This document shows positions 29,611-41,265 of a stretch of DNA of 64,000 nt, piece after piece. The position numbers and the translations under genes are program-made. The notes below the pieces were generated by a model. That model did not search any database and was not told the DNA's origin. It saw only the letters and a list, made by a program, of their open reading frames with translations. Source of the stretch: Liolophura sinensis (Eukaryota; Mollusca; Polyplacophora; Chitonida; Chitonidae); the NCBI RefSeq assembly GCF_032854445.1, contig NC_088302.1:12459338-12523337 (forward strand), in the 5' to 3' direction. Position 1 is the first letter of the stretch. Each line of letters begins with the position of its first letter.

Positions 29611-30699
29611 AGCAATATAAGACGGCCAAACAAACATGTATGTAGAGGGTGTTCTGTATGAATTAACTGCCAAACTATACTGAAACAGGATGCGTAAAAG
29701 CCCTGTGGATTGTATTCTGAAATTCATAGTATATATGGTCATACCGCGCAAATGAAGGCTTCGCAAGATTTATATGGTTATTACAGTTGGACTTTTGATA
29801 CATTATCATATAACTCCATGGATTGTTGGGATTTGCACTCGGTGTAAATCTTCCCTCGCTTAAATCATGTTGTAATATTCTAACAAAGCATCAAATTAAA
29901 GTATCAGACTTAACAACAGGAGCAAACCTACACACAAGTTAAGATAGATTTCTATGGCTCTATAGCCTTACTAAATTGAGGTTGGCTTAAATCTGTCGGA
30001 GTTCGTAGGTCAAGGACTCCCACAGTGCAACTGGAGAGCGTGACGGCCATAATTATTAAATTGAAGAATAATGTAAACTTGGTCAATTACCGTTTTGCCA
30101 GAGGCAAGCAGAAACAATACGTAAAAATACACCAATTTATTCTTTGGCAGAACAATTATGAAAGACAAGTACAATAGAAGATGAATCAATGGGCGAATTG
30201 ACGACTGACAGCTCTCAGATAGATTTCATGTCTAATTGGTCGTAAATTGGTCGCGATATTTGTGTATAATACGGAAGGCTGCTCTAAAAAATCCAATACT
30301 TTAATTGATCTAATCGGTGCCGTGGGTATCGTGTTTCTCACTTACAAGTCTGCACTCATTACATTTAAGACTTGTAAGCTGATTGTACATGATTCTAAGA
30401 TGGTTTTCTTTTTTTGAAAGCTAAATATATTATCACAAACACACTACAAAAATATAGACATCTATGTTTGAGAATCCTTCGGCGTATTTGTATATATTAA
30501 GAATCAAATCTATGTTTTCAAAAAAAATTCTGCAGATTTTTAAGACCAAGGATTATTGTTTTATCCATGTCTGTCTGTATGCATGTCCTTTTGTCTGTCT
30601 GCTCCCATCTTGCACGCATTTTCTATAAACCTGTGCAAAGAAAATTCAATTTTTTTTTATCAGGACTCATACATGTGCCTTCTAGCCTATTCATGTCTA

Positions 30700-31085
30700 T
30701 ATCCTTACATGAAATTGTATATTAATTAGCTTACACATAACTTTTTTGCTAAAAAGGATATTTGCCCAGATAAGCCCTGTGACATGTGGATGAGCCTATT
30801 GGCCTCTACAAATTCATAAACTACCATCAATTTTCATATTAAAATTGATATAGAAATTGATAAAACCTCTGTATCTCTGGATCTCTTGAAAGGACACGCG
30901 TGGAGTTTTTCTTGAAGATGATCACTGCAACGGGAATATGTGCCTTTTGGCCTTCTAAAATCTACACTAACATCAATTTGTACATTAATTAGCTTACGTA
31001 GCGAAATTGATACATCCACCCTATCTCTGGACCTATTGAGAGGAAATTCGTCAAGTTTTTCCGAGATGATCATCTAAAGCTGATT
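30700..31085 (+). repeat. Degenerate repeats of about 115-145 bp
   Basis: ATTAATTAGCTTACRYA, GAAATTGATA, TATCTCTGGAYCT and GATGATCA segments recur in order, with sharing best between about 30840-30930 and 31005-31085. Low identity, possibly an old tandem duplication. Confidence 0.55.
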
Positions 31086-31524
31086 GGAATACACATGGCT
31101 GCGCTTCAACTGTCATTTGCACATCAGTGTATATGTTCCGTTCATTTGTCTCATCCACGGTTGTAATGAATAGACAAAAGATTTTGGACTTTATACCAAA
31201 TAAATAAATAAAAAAATAAATAAATAAAGGACAACCGATAATATAACCTTAGTTATGAAGAGGGTAGAAAACATTTTCTGACGTGAAGGCTTGGTAACTT
31301 TTAATCAGGAATTCTTATGACGCCATGGGATGTGCCAGGCAGGAATAACTGGAAAAACGAAGCCTCGTCACTTGAACCGCGCGCACGTATGGTCAAAGAT
31401 AAAGCAGGGTTCGGGTGACTTAAGCGGAAAGAGCTACTTCCACGGGCTATACAAAGAGCTCATGGCTGATTGGTTAAAACTGTAATAATGGCGGCGCATT
31501 TGGTTGTTTTAATGTGCGTGATTA

Positions 31525-31620
31525 CCGGGCAGAGCAGAGGTTGCTGGAAGACCTTTCCACTTATAACCGGAGAGGAAGCCAGCATGAGCTGGATTTGAAC
31601 TCACAGCGAGTAATGCTGTC
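31525..31620 (-). mobile_element. SINE head-side fragment
   Basis: ACCGGGCAGAGCAGAGGTTG, CTGGAAGACCTTTCC, GGAGAGGAAGCCAGCATGAG and TTGAACTCACAGCGA. It holds only the tRNA-related half. The tail half is missing on the left. Confidence 0.85.
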
Positions 31621-32609
31621 TAATCCTTATCCATGTATATATACATTTGGTCTGGTGCTGTCTCTTCTTTTAAGTATGTTAAGCAAATCCTGCCATGCTT
31701 AATTAATGTGTTACAAACATTTGTATCACTTATGCTTAGGGCATACATACATGTAGGGCCTCCTGCTGAACTTATCTATAATATAAAGACCTTATACAAG
31801 CGAATTATATGGAAGCCGATAAACTGCGTTTTTCTTTTGGTGAATTCAGTTGATTCACATGTCATCAAAAATAGGTAACACTTTAGACTTAAACTTCCTC
31901 CAATCATAACAGAGAAACAATACGACTAGAAACGGATCTAAACGCTGCCCTCCTTTGTTGTTGTAGCGGTATCTGGCGTCCCCGGTAGCCCAATCTACAT
32001 GAATGTGATCCATGATAATCGACTACTGACGTACCCAGCGTACAGCCAAGGGCGATCGTAGGGCGAAACACGGCGATACTGGTAGGTAATTTCATGACTG
32101 ACTGGTTAAAGCAGGATGAAGTAGTATGCTGCTCTCTGACTCTTGATCGGCCTTGCTCTCGTAAAAAGGGCCAGGTAAGGCTATTAAGGGTCAAAGGACG
32201 AGGCTGGTATACGTATGTCTGACCTCTGATTATAACCTACCCATGCCAAGAATAGTATCTCAAAGATATATCTCGTCATACAACCGAAGATAAAACGGTT
32301 AAGGTTTAAACGGTCAAAAAAAAAGACAAAACAAACACAGGCATCATAGAAATGACGGCTCTAATTTCCTAAGAGCAAAGGCATTTAGAAAATGCGGTAC
32401 ATTAAGTGTAAATAAAGAAGAAATGACATTTCAAATCACTCTAGTAATTATATTTTTTCAGCGACCACACGTCTCTTTTCAAAACGTCACATTGACTTCA
32501 CGAAATGGGATTTTAAAGCGTCAATTCAAATGAGCAAATGACTGCCTTCAGATCTATAAATGTCTTAGAAGACGGGGCGGTATAATCTTACAATCATAGT
32601 GTGATGGCA

Positions 32610-33000
32610 CATGCATGCTTAAACATGTAGTACTTGCAATATAATCTAACACATGCATGTCCACATGACGAGGTTATGTTGGATCATATGTCTACATAAC
32701 ACAAATTACATTACAAGAGTACATGTCTAAATAACACATGTAGCATTTTGCTGCAAGCTTGTGTGTCCACGTAGCGCAAGTTACAAGGTAATATCCAAAT
32801 GACACAGGTTACACGACGTTACACGGCTACATGTCCATTTGAAGCAGGTTACGCGATGTTACACGGCTACATGTCCACATGACACAGGTTACACGACTAC
32901 ATGTCCACATGACATAGGTTACATGACGTTAGGTGTCCACAAGACAAGGATCACAAGGCTAGATGACAGGATATGTTACGTTACATATATATGCACGTCC
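32610..33000 (+). repeat. Degenerate repeat with TACATGTCCACATGACACAG units
   Basis: The right part (32810-32940) shows three clear units containing GGCTACATGTCCA and ACACAGGTTACACGA, about 40 bases apart at the start. The left part is a fading version (CATGTCTACATAACACA and similar). Confidence 0.7.
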
Positions 33001-33724
33001 ACGTAGTACAGTAACATAATACATCTGTCTTTTTGAAGTCTATAATTTGACTTAATTTACCGTGTACTTTGTGGACATCATTCTTGTTGAACGGGTCTAT
33101 ACACTATGTTTAGGGAATGTCTCGAGATTCAGTGTTCACTGCCTTATGTGGAAGTGCATACGTGGAACATAAGGCAACCATCGATATCCCATGAACAAGT
33201 ATACAAGTGATCTAAATAATTCTAATAAGTGTATTAGAATGTATGGCTGCGCTTGAAACCGTTGAAACAAAATAAAACCCAACACATACCACTGCGCAGT
33301 GCAATACAAGCTAGAGGTTTTATCAGCAGACAACGCATATATAACAAAGAAGAACGAAGAGCGTATATAATGGGTGAGTCAGGTTTAATAATGAAGTGTT
33401 TTCCCACGTGTTAATCAGAAGCAGGAAGTCCTGTCAGTGTGTCGATTATCTGCGCACGCCTAAAATGAAGTAGTCATAAACGCCCTCCATGAAGATACCC
33501 TCAATTAACGATCCAGGTTGGTGTGTAGTTAACACACACCCGTGACGTTATGGCGGCCACGGGTTCTGACAACAGGCTCAAAAAGGCAGGTAAATTTTGA
33601 TTGGTGAATAAATAATTCAATCGCACAGACTGCAATTTACATTATCCGTCTCTTAGCCACCTCCCTATAGCTCCTCATTTACACTGGCAATCTACATTAC
33701 AAATCAGGGACGGGGCAGTCAAGA

Positions 33725-34070
33725 GGAAACTTGATAGAACCTCGAGGAAACCGGAACAGCCCTTATAAGACTAGACAACGCCGAAAGAAAACTGGATAAG
33801 GCCGGAGGAAACCGATAAAGACCAGGAGGAATCGGATAAAGACCAGAGGAAACCGAGAAGGGCATGAAGCAACCAGATAAATACCAGAAAAAACCAAGAA
33901 AGATCAGAGGAAACTGGATAAAATAATGGAGGAAACCGAGAAAGGCCAGCGTAGACAGGAAAAAGCCAGAGGAAACCGGACTAAAGCCAGATGAGACCGA
34001 ACAAGTACAGAGAAAAAGTACCAGAAAGTCTAGAAAACCAATGTGCTCCAGAGGAAACCAGTTGAAGCAT
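33725..34070 (+). repeat. Purine-rich degenerate minisatellite, about 22-24 bp unit
   Basis: CCAGAGGAAACCGGATAAAG and variants recur about 14 times. The strand bias (A/G on plus) leaves the minus strand open with an S-S-G-F-like pattern, which is not a gene. Confidence 0.8.
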
Positions 34071-36019
34071 AGGATAACCACAGCATATCGGCAAACAACT
34101 TGGCAAACACTATAAGAAAATATCGTACCTGACTATCCTCAAGCCGAAGGACATGAATTAAACTCACTGGTAGCTGGAGTAGCTCGGACAATGCCGAGCG
34201 GAAAAAGACGTTATACCAAATACTAGGCCCCCCAGAACCTTTACTTGTCAGTCGGCTGACAACAGTATTTCAGCCACTCCTTCAGTCGGTCAGGTTATTG
34301 CACTCACGCATTATTTCATTCGAATTGCTTTTTCCTACTGATTGTTATTTTGGTACAAACTGAAGAAGTCCTGAGAAAAGTAATATATTGTACTCAGACT
34401 CACAACAATCCTTTCAGTCTGTCATGGGAAAGTTAAGACTTCAGTGCAGATACATCGACAAAATTTATAGATACAGCTAAAATGGTATCTAAAAACATGA
34501 TTTTGTTATATTCCGGAAATTAAGTGTTAGTTCTTATCAAACGTATACGACCGGTATAAATCGTGCAAGGTGAGAATTTGGAAAGAAAACTTCATGAATC
34601 AATAGTAGATATATAATGTTCACAGTTTTTGATATTATATATCCGTTCAACGGTAAACATCAAACAACCATTTTTTTTGCCAGTAATTGATCTTTGATGT
34701 GTTGATAATAAAGGCTTATAAAAAACACGTCAACCTCATCAACAACTCCAAAATATATCGATTGTCTGGAGGCACTGTACAAAGGCAGTGAAAAAAGTTG
34801 CCGTGTTATCCATCCATTAACCTTACATAATAAAAGAGACAAAAACGATAGCAGGCGGAAACAAGCCATCAACTTTTTCACGTGAAACTTCAATGTATAG
34901 GATGTCACGGAATGATGCAAGCAATGTGTTAACATGATATAGTATCTGAGTTTGTCTAACATGAAGAAATACTCTATATATGCATGTGAGGGTGCCGACC
35001 AAAAGACGTTTTTATGGGCCGTCATACATGCTTGTATCATAACAACAGTGGAACGAAATAGTACATGGGTATTCAAAAGGCTCCGATTGCCGATTGTTTT
35101 GCAAGCGCCCTGGAAACCGCTTAACCACCTATACCGTTGATGAAGGCATGGACTCGAAACCCAGCTGGACATGGATATTATTTGTCCCATAGCTCAAAAG
35201 TTTATTTCATTTATTTTCTCCATTTTTGAGGGAAAAACATATGCCAAGCAATGTTTTGCTCATTTAGCGTTGTCAATATTGACCATTAATACAGGGAAGT
35301 CTAATATGACTGAATTCACAATAGTTAACCTCTCCACGAAACTTTAATACAAGATATTTTATCATGTACACGATGAATAATACCACATTTTTCGTACCAG
35401 CACTAGGGTGCTAAATGCTCAGTATAATGCTCTTTTAAGCTTCAAGGTTTTTAGCTACGATAAGAAACTGTATATATCCGACCATACGAATATTTACCTC
35501 AGGATTTCCATTAAGTATGTGGATTAATTTTTCGTTTTTCCGCGTAGATCATGAGATCATAGAGTTTAATTAGGAAGTATGCAACAATAGATCCACAGGA
35601 AATCGAAAACTAATATATAATAACTACCGGTACTAGTTACTATCTACAAAATGCGCAACTGTATAGATTTAGTTGGGTCCACGCATGACAACGACGCACA
35701 TGTACATTATACATGCGCGCAAGTCTCCTGGGTGATGAGCATTTTCTGCTCAGCAGCGCACATAATGTATTAGCAAATCACGCATATCGCGCGGCTTGTA
35801 CACGCATATAATTATGTTATCAGCACACTGTGCTCAAGATGTGACGGCCTATGATCTTAATAGTACTGAGCAGAGTGGCAATATCGCTGATAACAGATGC
35901 ACGCGCTGTATTACTTGTCTATATAGGGTTCTTTGCTCCACACAGTGTAGGTTGGCACATGTACCAAACGTTTATAACAAACAAATCAAACAAAGGGTTG
36001 CCAACAAGTAATAATCGTA

Positions 36020-36020
36020 T

Positions 36021-36088
<68 letters not shown>
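36020..36088 (+). repeat. (TA)n microsatellite
   Basis: About 34 TA dinucleotides interrupted once by CA. Confidence 0.97.
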
Positions 36089-36091
<3 letters not shown>

Positions 36092-36172
36092 CGGTCCTTA
36101 ATTGTGTGGTTTACTGTTAATTCCTGCCTTTGCAGGAAAACAGTGCTCTATCTAACTAGGACCCGAAGGAAA
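36089..36172. repeat. Imperfect palindrome of about 85 bp next to the TA tract
   Basis: Outer arms TTCGGTCCTTA / TAGGACCCGAA and a strong core ACTGTT-AA-TTCCTGC-CTTT-GCAGGAA-AACAGT. On the minus strand it contains TAGTTAGATAGAGCACTG, similar to a tRNA A box. Possibly a hairpin MITE or a small tRNA-like relic. Confidence 0.6.
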
Positions 36173-37285
36173 ATTTTAACTTTTCTCTAATAGGCAAATC
36201 GACATGGGTATTTTAATTTTCCTTTATAAATACAAGTGTGTAAATCCTTACTTTTCATTCTTGTTGTTTATTTTTTAGATAATTGGATACAAACTGACAA
36301 GCCATTTGAGATATCTCTGCGATTGAACAATGAATTAACCCTACGCCCATATTTCTATATTCTAGAGCCTTTCCTTCTCGAGACGACAGATGCTGTTTAT
36401 TTACTGAGCTTTATCGATATACCCGTGTAGACGAAATAAACCCCAACTCCATCAAGTCTAATACCAGCCTGGACAATGTACATTGTTAAATTTTTAACTG
36501 GCACTTTTTCTTCCCTTGAGTTATTACGAACTTTCCTTTAGTCGGCCCTCTTTATGCAAAAGGAATATTTACACCACATTTATCCCCACTTTGAGTGGGT
36601 TTTAGATAAAGCTGTTAACTTTATTCATTTTCATTCTGAAGTAAATGAGGATGTCACTACACATTTACCTATCTTTCAGTGATCACAATCCGAGACAAAT
36701 ACGTTGTCATAACAATACCGATTGAAGCTCCCCTGAGCGATGCAACCTGTCACCCGTGCCAACGGGCGGCTTAGCAAGGCGGCAGAGCCACCGTTTAACT
36801 GTAAACAAAATAAGCTATTCCAATTTTTCCAGGGATGACAATTTTGGCTGTCTGTTTGATGGCGACGACATGAGAAGAAGAGGGAGAGCTTTATTATTTG
36901 ATGTATAGCGTTGGTTAAACAGGATGGAAAAACTCCAGTCTATTTATGTAGTTCTCATTCTCGGATTACATTAATACGAATTAACAAATGAGTAATCGCA
37001 AACGAAACCACACGTCCGTGGAAGCACAGCTTCACGTAGGTATTTTAACCTCAGTCAGGGTCTAATTTCTGCTGCATACTCATGACATAGTGGTCACAGT
37101 GAAATGTTTAACACAAAATGTAATCAGCACCATGACTTCAAAGGTATTAACAAAAAAAAAAAACTAACAAAATGCCTAGATTAAATACAACGAATTTCAC
37201 CAGAAACCCAGATTCTTGTCTGTTGGTAACTTATTTTTGCATTGATCATTTGTTGTTAACTGTAATTGGTCTGTAACTGAATAAT

Positions 37286-37842
37286 TGTCTCCTGGTCAGA
37301 TGTCTCTTGGTTACGTATCTCCTGGTTACTAGTCTCTTGGTGACTTGTCTCTTGGTTACTTGTCTCTTGATCACTTGTCTCTTGGTGACTTGTCTCCCGG
37401 TCACATGTCTCTTTGTGACTTATCCCTTGGTCACATGTCTCTTGGTGACTTGTCACATGTTTCTTGGTCACATGGATCCTGGCCACATGTTTCTTGGTGA
37501 CTTGTCTCTTGGTGCCATGTCTTTTGGTCACATGTCTCTTGGTGACTTGTCTCTTGGTGACTTGTTTTTTGGTCACATGTCTCTTGCTTACTTGTCTCTT
37601 GGTCACATGTTTCTTGGTCACATGTCTCTTTGTGACTTGTCTCTTGGCTACTTGTCTCTTGGTGACTTGTTTGTTGGTAACATGTCTCTTGGTGACTTGT
37701 CTCTTGGTCACATGTCTCTTGGTTACTTGTCTCTTGGTCACATGTCTCTTTTTGACTTGTCTCTTGGCTACTTGTCTCTTGGTGACTTGTCTCCTGGTCA
37801 CATGTCGCTTGGTGACTTGTCTCTTGGTCACTTGTCTGTAAC
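37286..37842 (+). repeat. 15-bp minisatellite, about 37 units
   Basis: Unit TGTCTCTTGGTSACW, with one 7-base partial unit at about 37450 that shifts register. Fifteen is a multiple of three and the unit has no stop in several frames, so long pentapeptide ORFs exist on both strands (KRQVT / SHQET types on minus, LVTCL / LGDLS types on plus). I do not call any of them a gene. Confidence 0.97.
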
Positions 37843-37859
37843 TGCAAAAGTTACAGACA
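37833..37859. other. Perfect hairpin at the end of the 15-bp array
   Basis: TGTCTGTAACT, GCAAA loop, AGTTACAGACA: an exact 11-bp stem. GTCTGTAACTG also stands at the left edge of the array (37269). Confidence 0.85.
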
Positions 37860-40800
37860 ATAGCCTTTACTGTGTAATATTTAGTAACTTGATTTTCATT
37901 GCTGAGGTTAAGCTTTGGGGATACATTCTTTCCAGTATTAGATGAAAAAAACCCGTCATCAAGCAAAGCTTTAAAAAATCTGTATCGAGCAGGACTCGGA
38001 CTCTCGTATATTATATGTAAATATACAACATTTATATTGAGTTCTTTCAAGTCCATATACTACATATGCTTAATTTTGGGCCTTCCTTAGGCTCAAGCAG
38101 GTATGATTACTAGCGCGTAAAATTTGAATTTATGTATAGAGTTTGGGTATAAAATACATTTTATTCATATTTTTTAAATGTCACTTCCGAGATGACAAAG
38201 GCATGAGAACGTCAGTTTTGGGCTTTCACTAGCGTCGACTCAAGGTCAAACATTGCCATGAATGTAATCGCCCAGTTAATAGAGTGCTGATTGGATTAGA
38301 TTACTAATACCTTCTCCGGCAATCCTCACGAGTAATACTGCAGAAGACTAATACTGTGCACCGGATGACCTCAACACCTGAAGGCTCTCGAACCTCATAC
38401 CACGATCATCGCGTCACATACGGGCACTGCCAGCAATTAATATGCTAATGCGGATGTAGATTAGCTGTTTAAGGCGCGTTGATAAATCAAAAGTTTTAGC
38501 ATTTTATTTTCAAACCATTGCACATAGAATATTGAATTAATCACTTTAATTTTGCAAATGTTTCTTGTTTTGTTGCTCACGCTTGAAATCCTGTGGCTTG
38601 CATTTGTTTGCCCTTTGTTTTTCTGTATGTATAGCGAATGGTAATATGTACATGAATACATGAGATCATAATTAACTTGTCATTTCCGTATCGTACGTGG
38701 GACTTCAATGCTAAAGCAATTATTGTGCTGACCAGATACCCACGAGGTCATTTAAACTACCGTCAATCCTATTAAGTGGGATTTGAATATTAATTAAAGT
38801 GATTATTGTGCTGACCAGATAAACTGATAGCCGACCTAAAAACCATAGTGTAAGACGATATATACATCTGGGGTGTCAGTCTGCTCTTGATATATCACGC
38901 AATTATTGTATATGAGTGTTCTGTCAAGCGGGAGATCAATACGTATGCATAGTTTTCTGGTGATTTGTCCTTATTGAAACAAATAGCTTAGTTAATTGTC
39001 TTCTTTCAATACGGGTATGAAAGCTGCGTTCACGCGATGCAATTTGTAGTACCATGCAATTAAGGTACAATCAACGGTATCGCAGCGTGTGAACTATCCT
39101 GGGATTTTAGTCACATCCTATGTAGATAGTATGAAATACCATTGGCACTTTGTTTCCATGTATACGACAAAGATTTAATATGAAACGATTTAATCCATTG
39201 ATATGAAGTTTATGGGTGTGAAGACACTGCTCATAATTATGGGTGCGAAGACACTGCTGTCATTGCATTGAGATCACAAAGGGCTAACTGCAAATAGCGA
39301 TTTTGGAATTTTGCCTTATAAGTGATGATAATAATGGCCATTGTGTGGTTCTTAAATGTTCCAAATGTGACGGTTTAGTTTTAACATAACACTTTTATAT
39401 AGGTGATAGCAATACTCAGTTCACAGGAACTAAAAGTAAATGTTTAAATTGTGTATCAAGTTTTGACAGGTCTCAGGTCAAAATACTTTTAGGGAATTAT
39501 TATCAGAGCTTGAGTACTCCCAGCCAGTTTTGACGCGCATGATCTAACATTGTCAACCTGTAAGTTAAGTTCAGACAAATTTAACATTATTTGGACTTGT
39601 AATACAAATATGGATATAATAATAAACTAAATACTGAAACTCCATTTTAATTGGTTAAAAAAATCCCTTAATGGATTCTAGCGACTACAGCGGACAATGT
39701 AGTCATACATAAGAATGGACACTCTGTTTAATTTCCTCTTATTAAAGAATGAACAAAATGTCGCAGGCAAGGCTGGTAAAGGAATTTTGAAATAAAACAA
39801 AAAATATCCACGGGTATGGTTGTCAACTTGCCGTTCTGTAAAGGAAGTGTATACTTTTCCCATTAGCTGTTTACACACCCTCTAGTTTTCATTGTATTAA
39901 TATCTCTATTGATTTTTGAAAAGTGAACAGAAAATTTTAGAATATTAAAAATATTTTTTTTATTTAATTAACTGTAGGTAAAACATGCATTAATGTTTTA
40001 ATGTGTTTTAATCCCATAGCGACCAGGTCTAGCGAAAAAGCTATGCCCGTGGGCGTGACATATACACTAAAGCTAACAAAGTTGGCAAATGACAAAAGTT
40101 TTTATTTTTTTATAAGCTCTTGGACTTAAAGCTATTTTAAACACATTCCCCTTGGGCACTGACTCTGCTTGAATGAATCGTGTCATGTTACTGTCATCTG
40201 TGGTTTAACCAAGTCAAATCTCGCAGCGCTGGGGTTGTGTATACGTCCGCAGAACGACATACAGTTCTCTTTGTCTCATTTTCACAGCCTGATTGTGAAG
40301 ATCAACCGAAGCGAATAATCCCCTTTTCCTCTCAAAATACGTTTGTTCTGCTCTGTTCATCTCCAGGAATGTACCAGATCCACCCGCCCATCTCGGTCAG
40401 CCATTGCATACGGTGTGCATATACTGTCACACTAGATTACTGTGTCGAATTTTGCTACTGGGCCAAACTCTGCCACAAAGACCATCTGCAGCGTATGTCG
40501 CGTGAACCGAGGCGTCACGCCTGATATCCATATACGGGTCGTAAACCATGATGGTTCATTCCCAGAACAACATATGTAACCCGTTCCTAAAGGAATATGT
40601 TAGAAAGAATCACATGAATACTAAATGTAGCTGGTAGAGAGTCAAACATAAAGTAATCCAAGAGAGTATATACTCTAGACATGACATCCAAATACAAATT
40701 TAAACCCTTAGTGCGTGAATGATGTAAATGTGGAGTACAAATATAGGTATCTCAATCCCGTCTTGATTACAGCTGTTCACTAAAGCACCATCTTGATGTA

Positions 40801-40975
40801 ATAAACATGGATGCTTATGTTTAGAAGGAAGGCCCAAGTGCTAGCCTATTGTAAAAATTCTATGAACAACGTTAATTTACATCTCGGTCATTGACCAGGG
40901 AAACGTTAGATGGAATGACATGGAATTTTTTTTCTTTTTCTCTTGTTTAACCAACCATATACACTGGAACAGTTT

Positions 40976-41265
40976 ACTTATGCAGTGACGTACTTTTGAT
41001 GTGGCGTATATTCTACTTATACAGTTACGTATACTCTACTTATACAGTGACTAATATTCTCTGAATGCAGAGACGTACACTCTACTTTTGCAGTGACGTA
41101 TGCTCCACTTATGCAATGACGTATGCTCTACTAATACAGTGGCGTATATTGTACTTATACAGTGTATACGTATACGCTACTAAGGCAGTGACGCATACTC
41201 TATTTATACAGTGACGATTACTCCACTTATGCAATGACGTATACTCTACTTATGCAGTGACGACC
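40976..41265 (+). repeat. 23-bp tandem repeat, about 12 copies
   Basis: Unit GCAGTGACGTATACTCTAC plus TTAT with substitutions. The period slips by a few bases in places (for example around 41160). No coding role. Confidence 0.9.

Noticed and set aside
33719-34081. 120-codon hydrophobic minus-strand ORF resembling a membrane protein
   Set aside because: It is the complement of a purine-rich minisatellite, so the hydrophobicity comes from the repeated TTTCCTCTGG units.
34660-35190. 176-codon minus-strand ORF, the longest non-repeat frame in the left part
   Set aside because: No recognisable domain, no splice context, and composition like its surroundings.
37286-37842. Regular repeats considered as a CRISPR array; the same for the 115-bp array
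   Set aside because: No unique spacers, unit lengths wrong, and the DNA is eukaryotic.
37256-38056. 266-codon minus-strand ORF rich in KRQVT / SHQET pentapeptides
   Set aside because: Entirely explained by a 15-bp unit without stops. Equally long frames exist on the other strand, and nothing outside the array looks coding.
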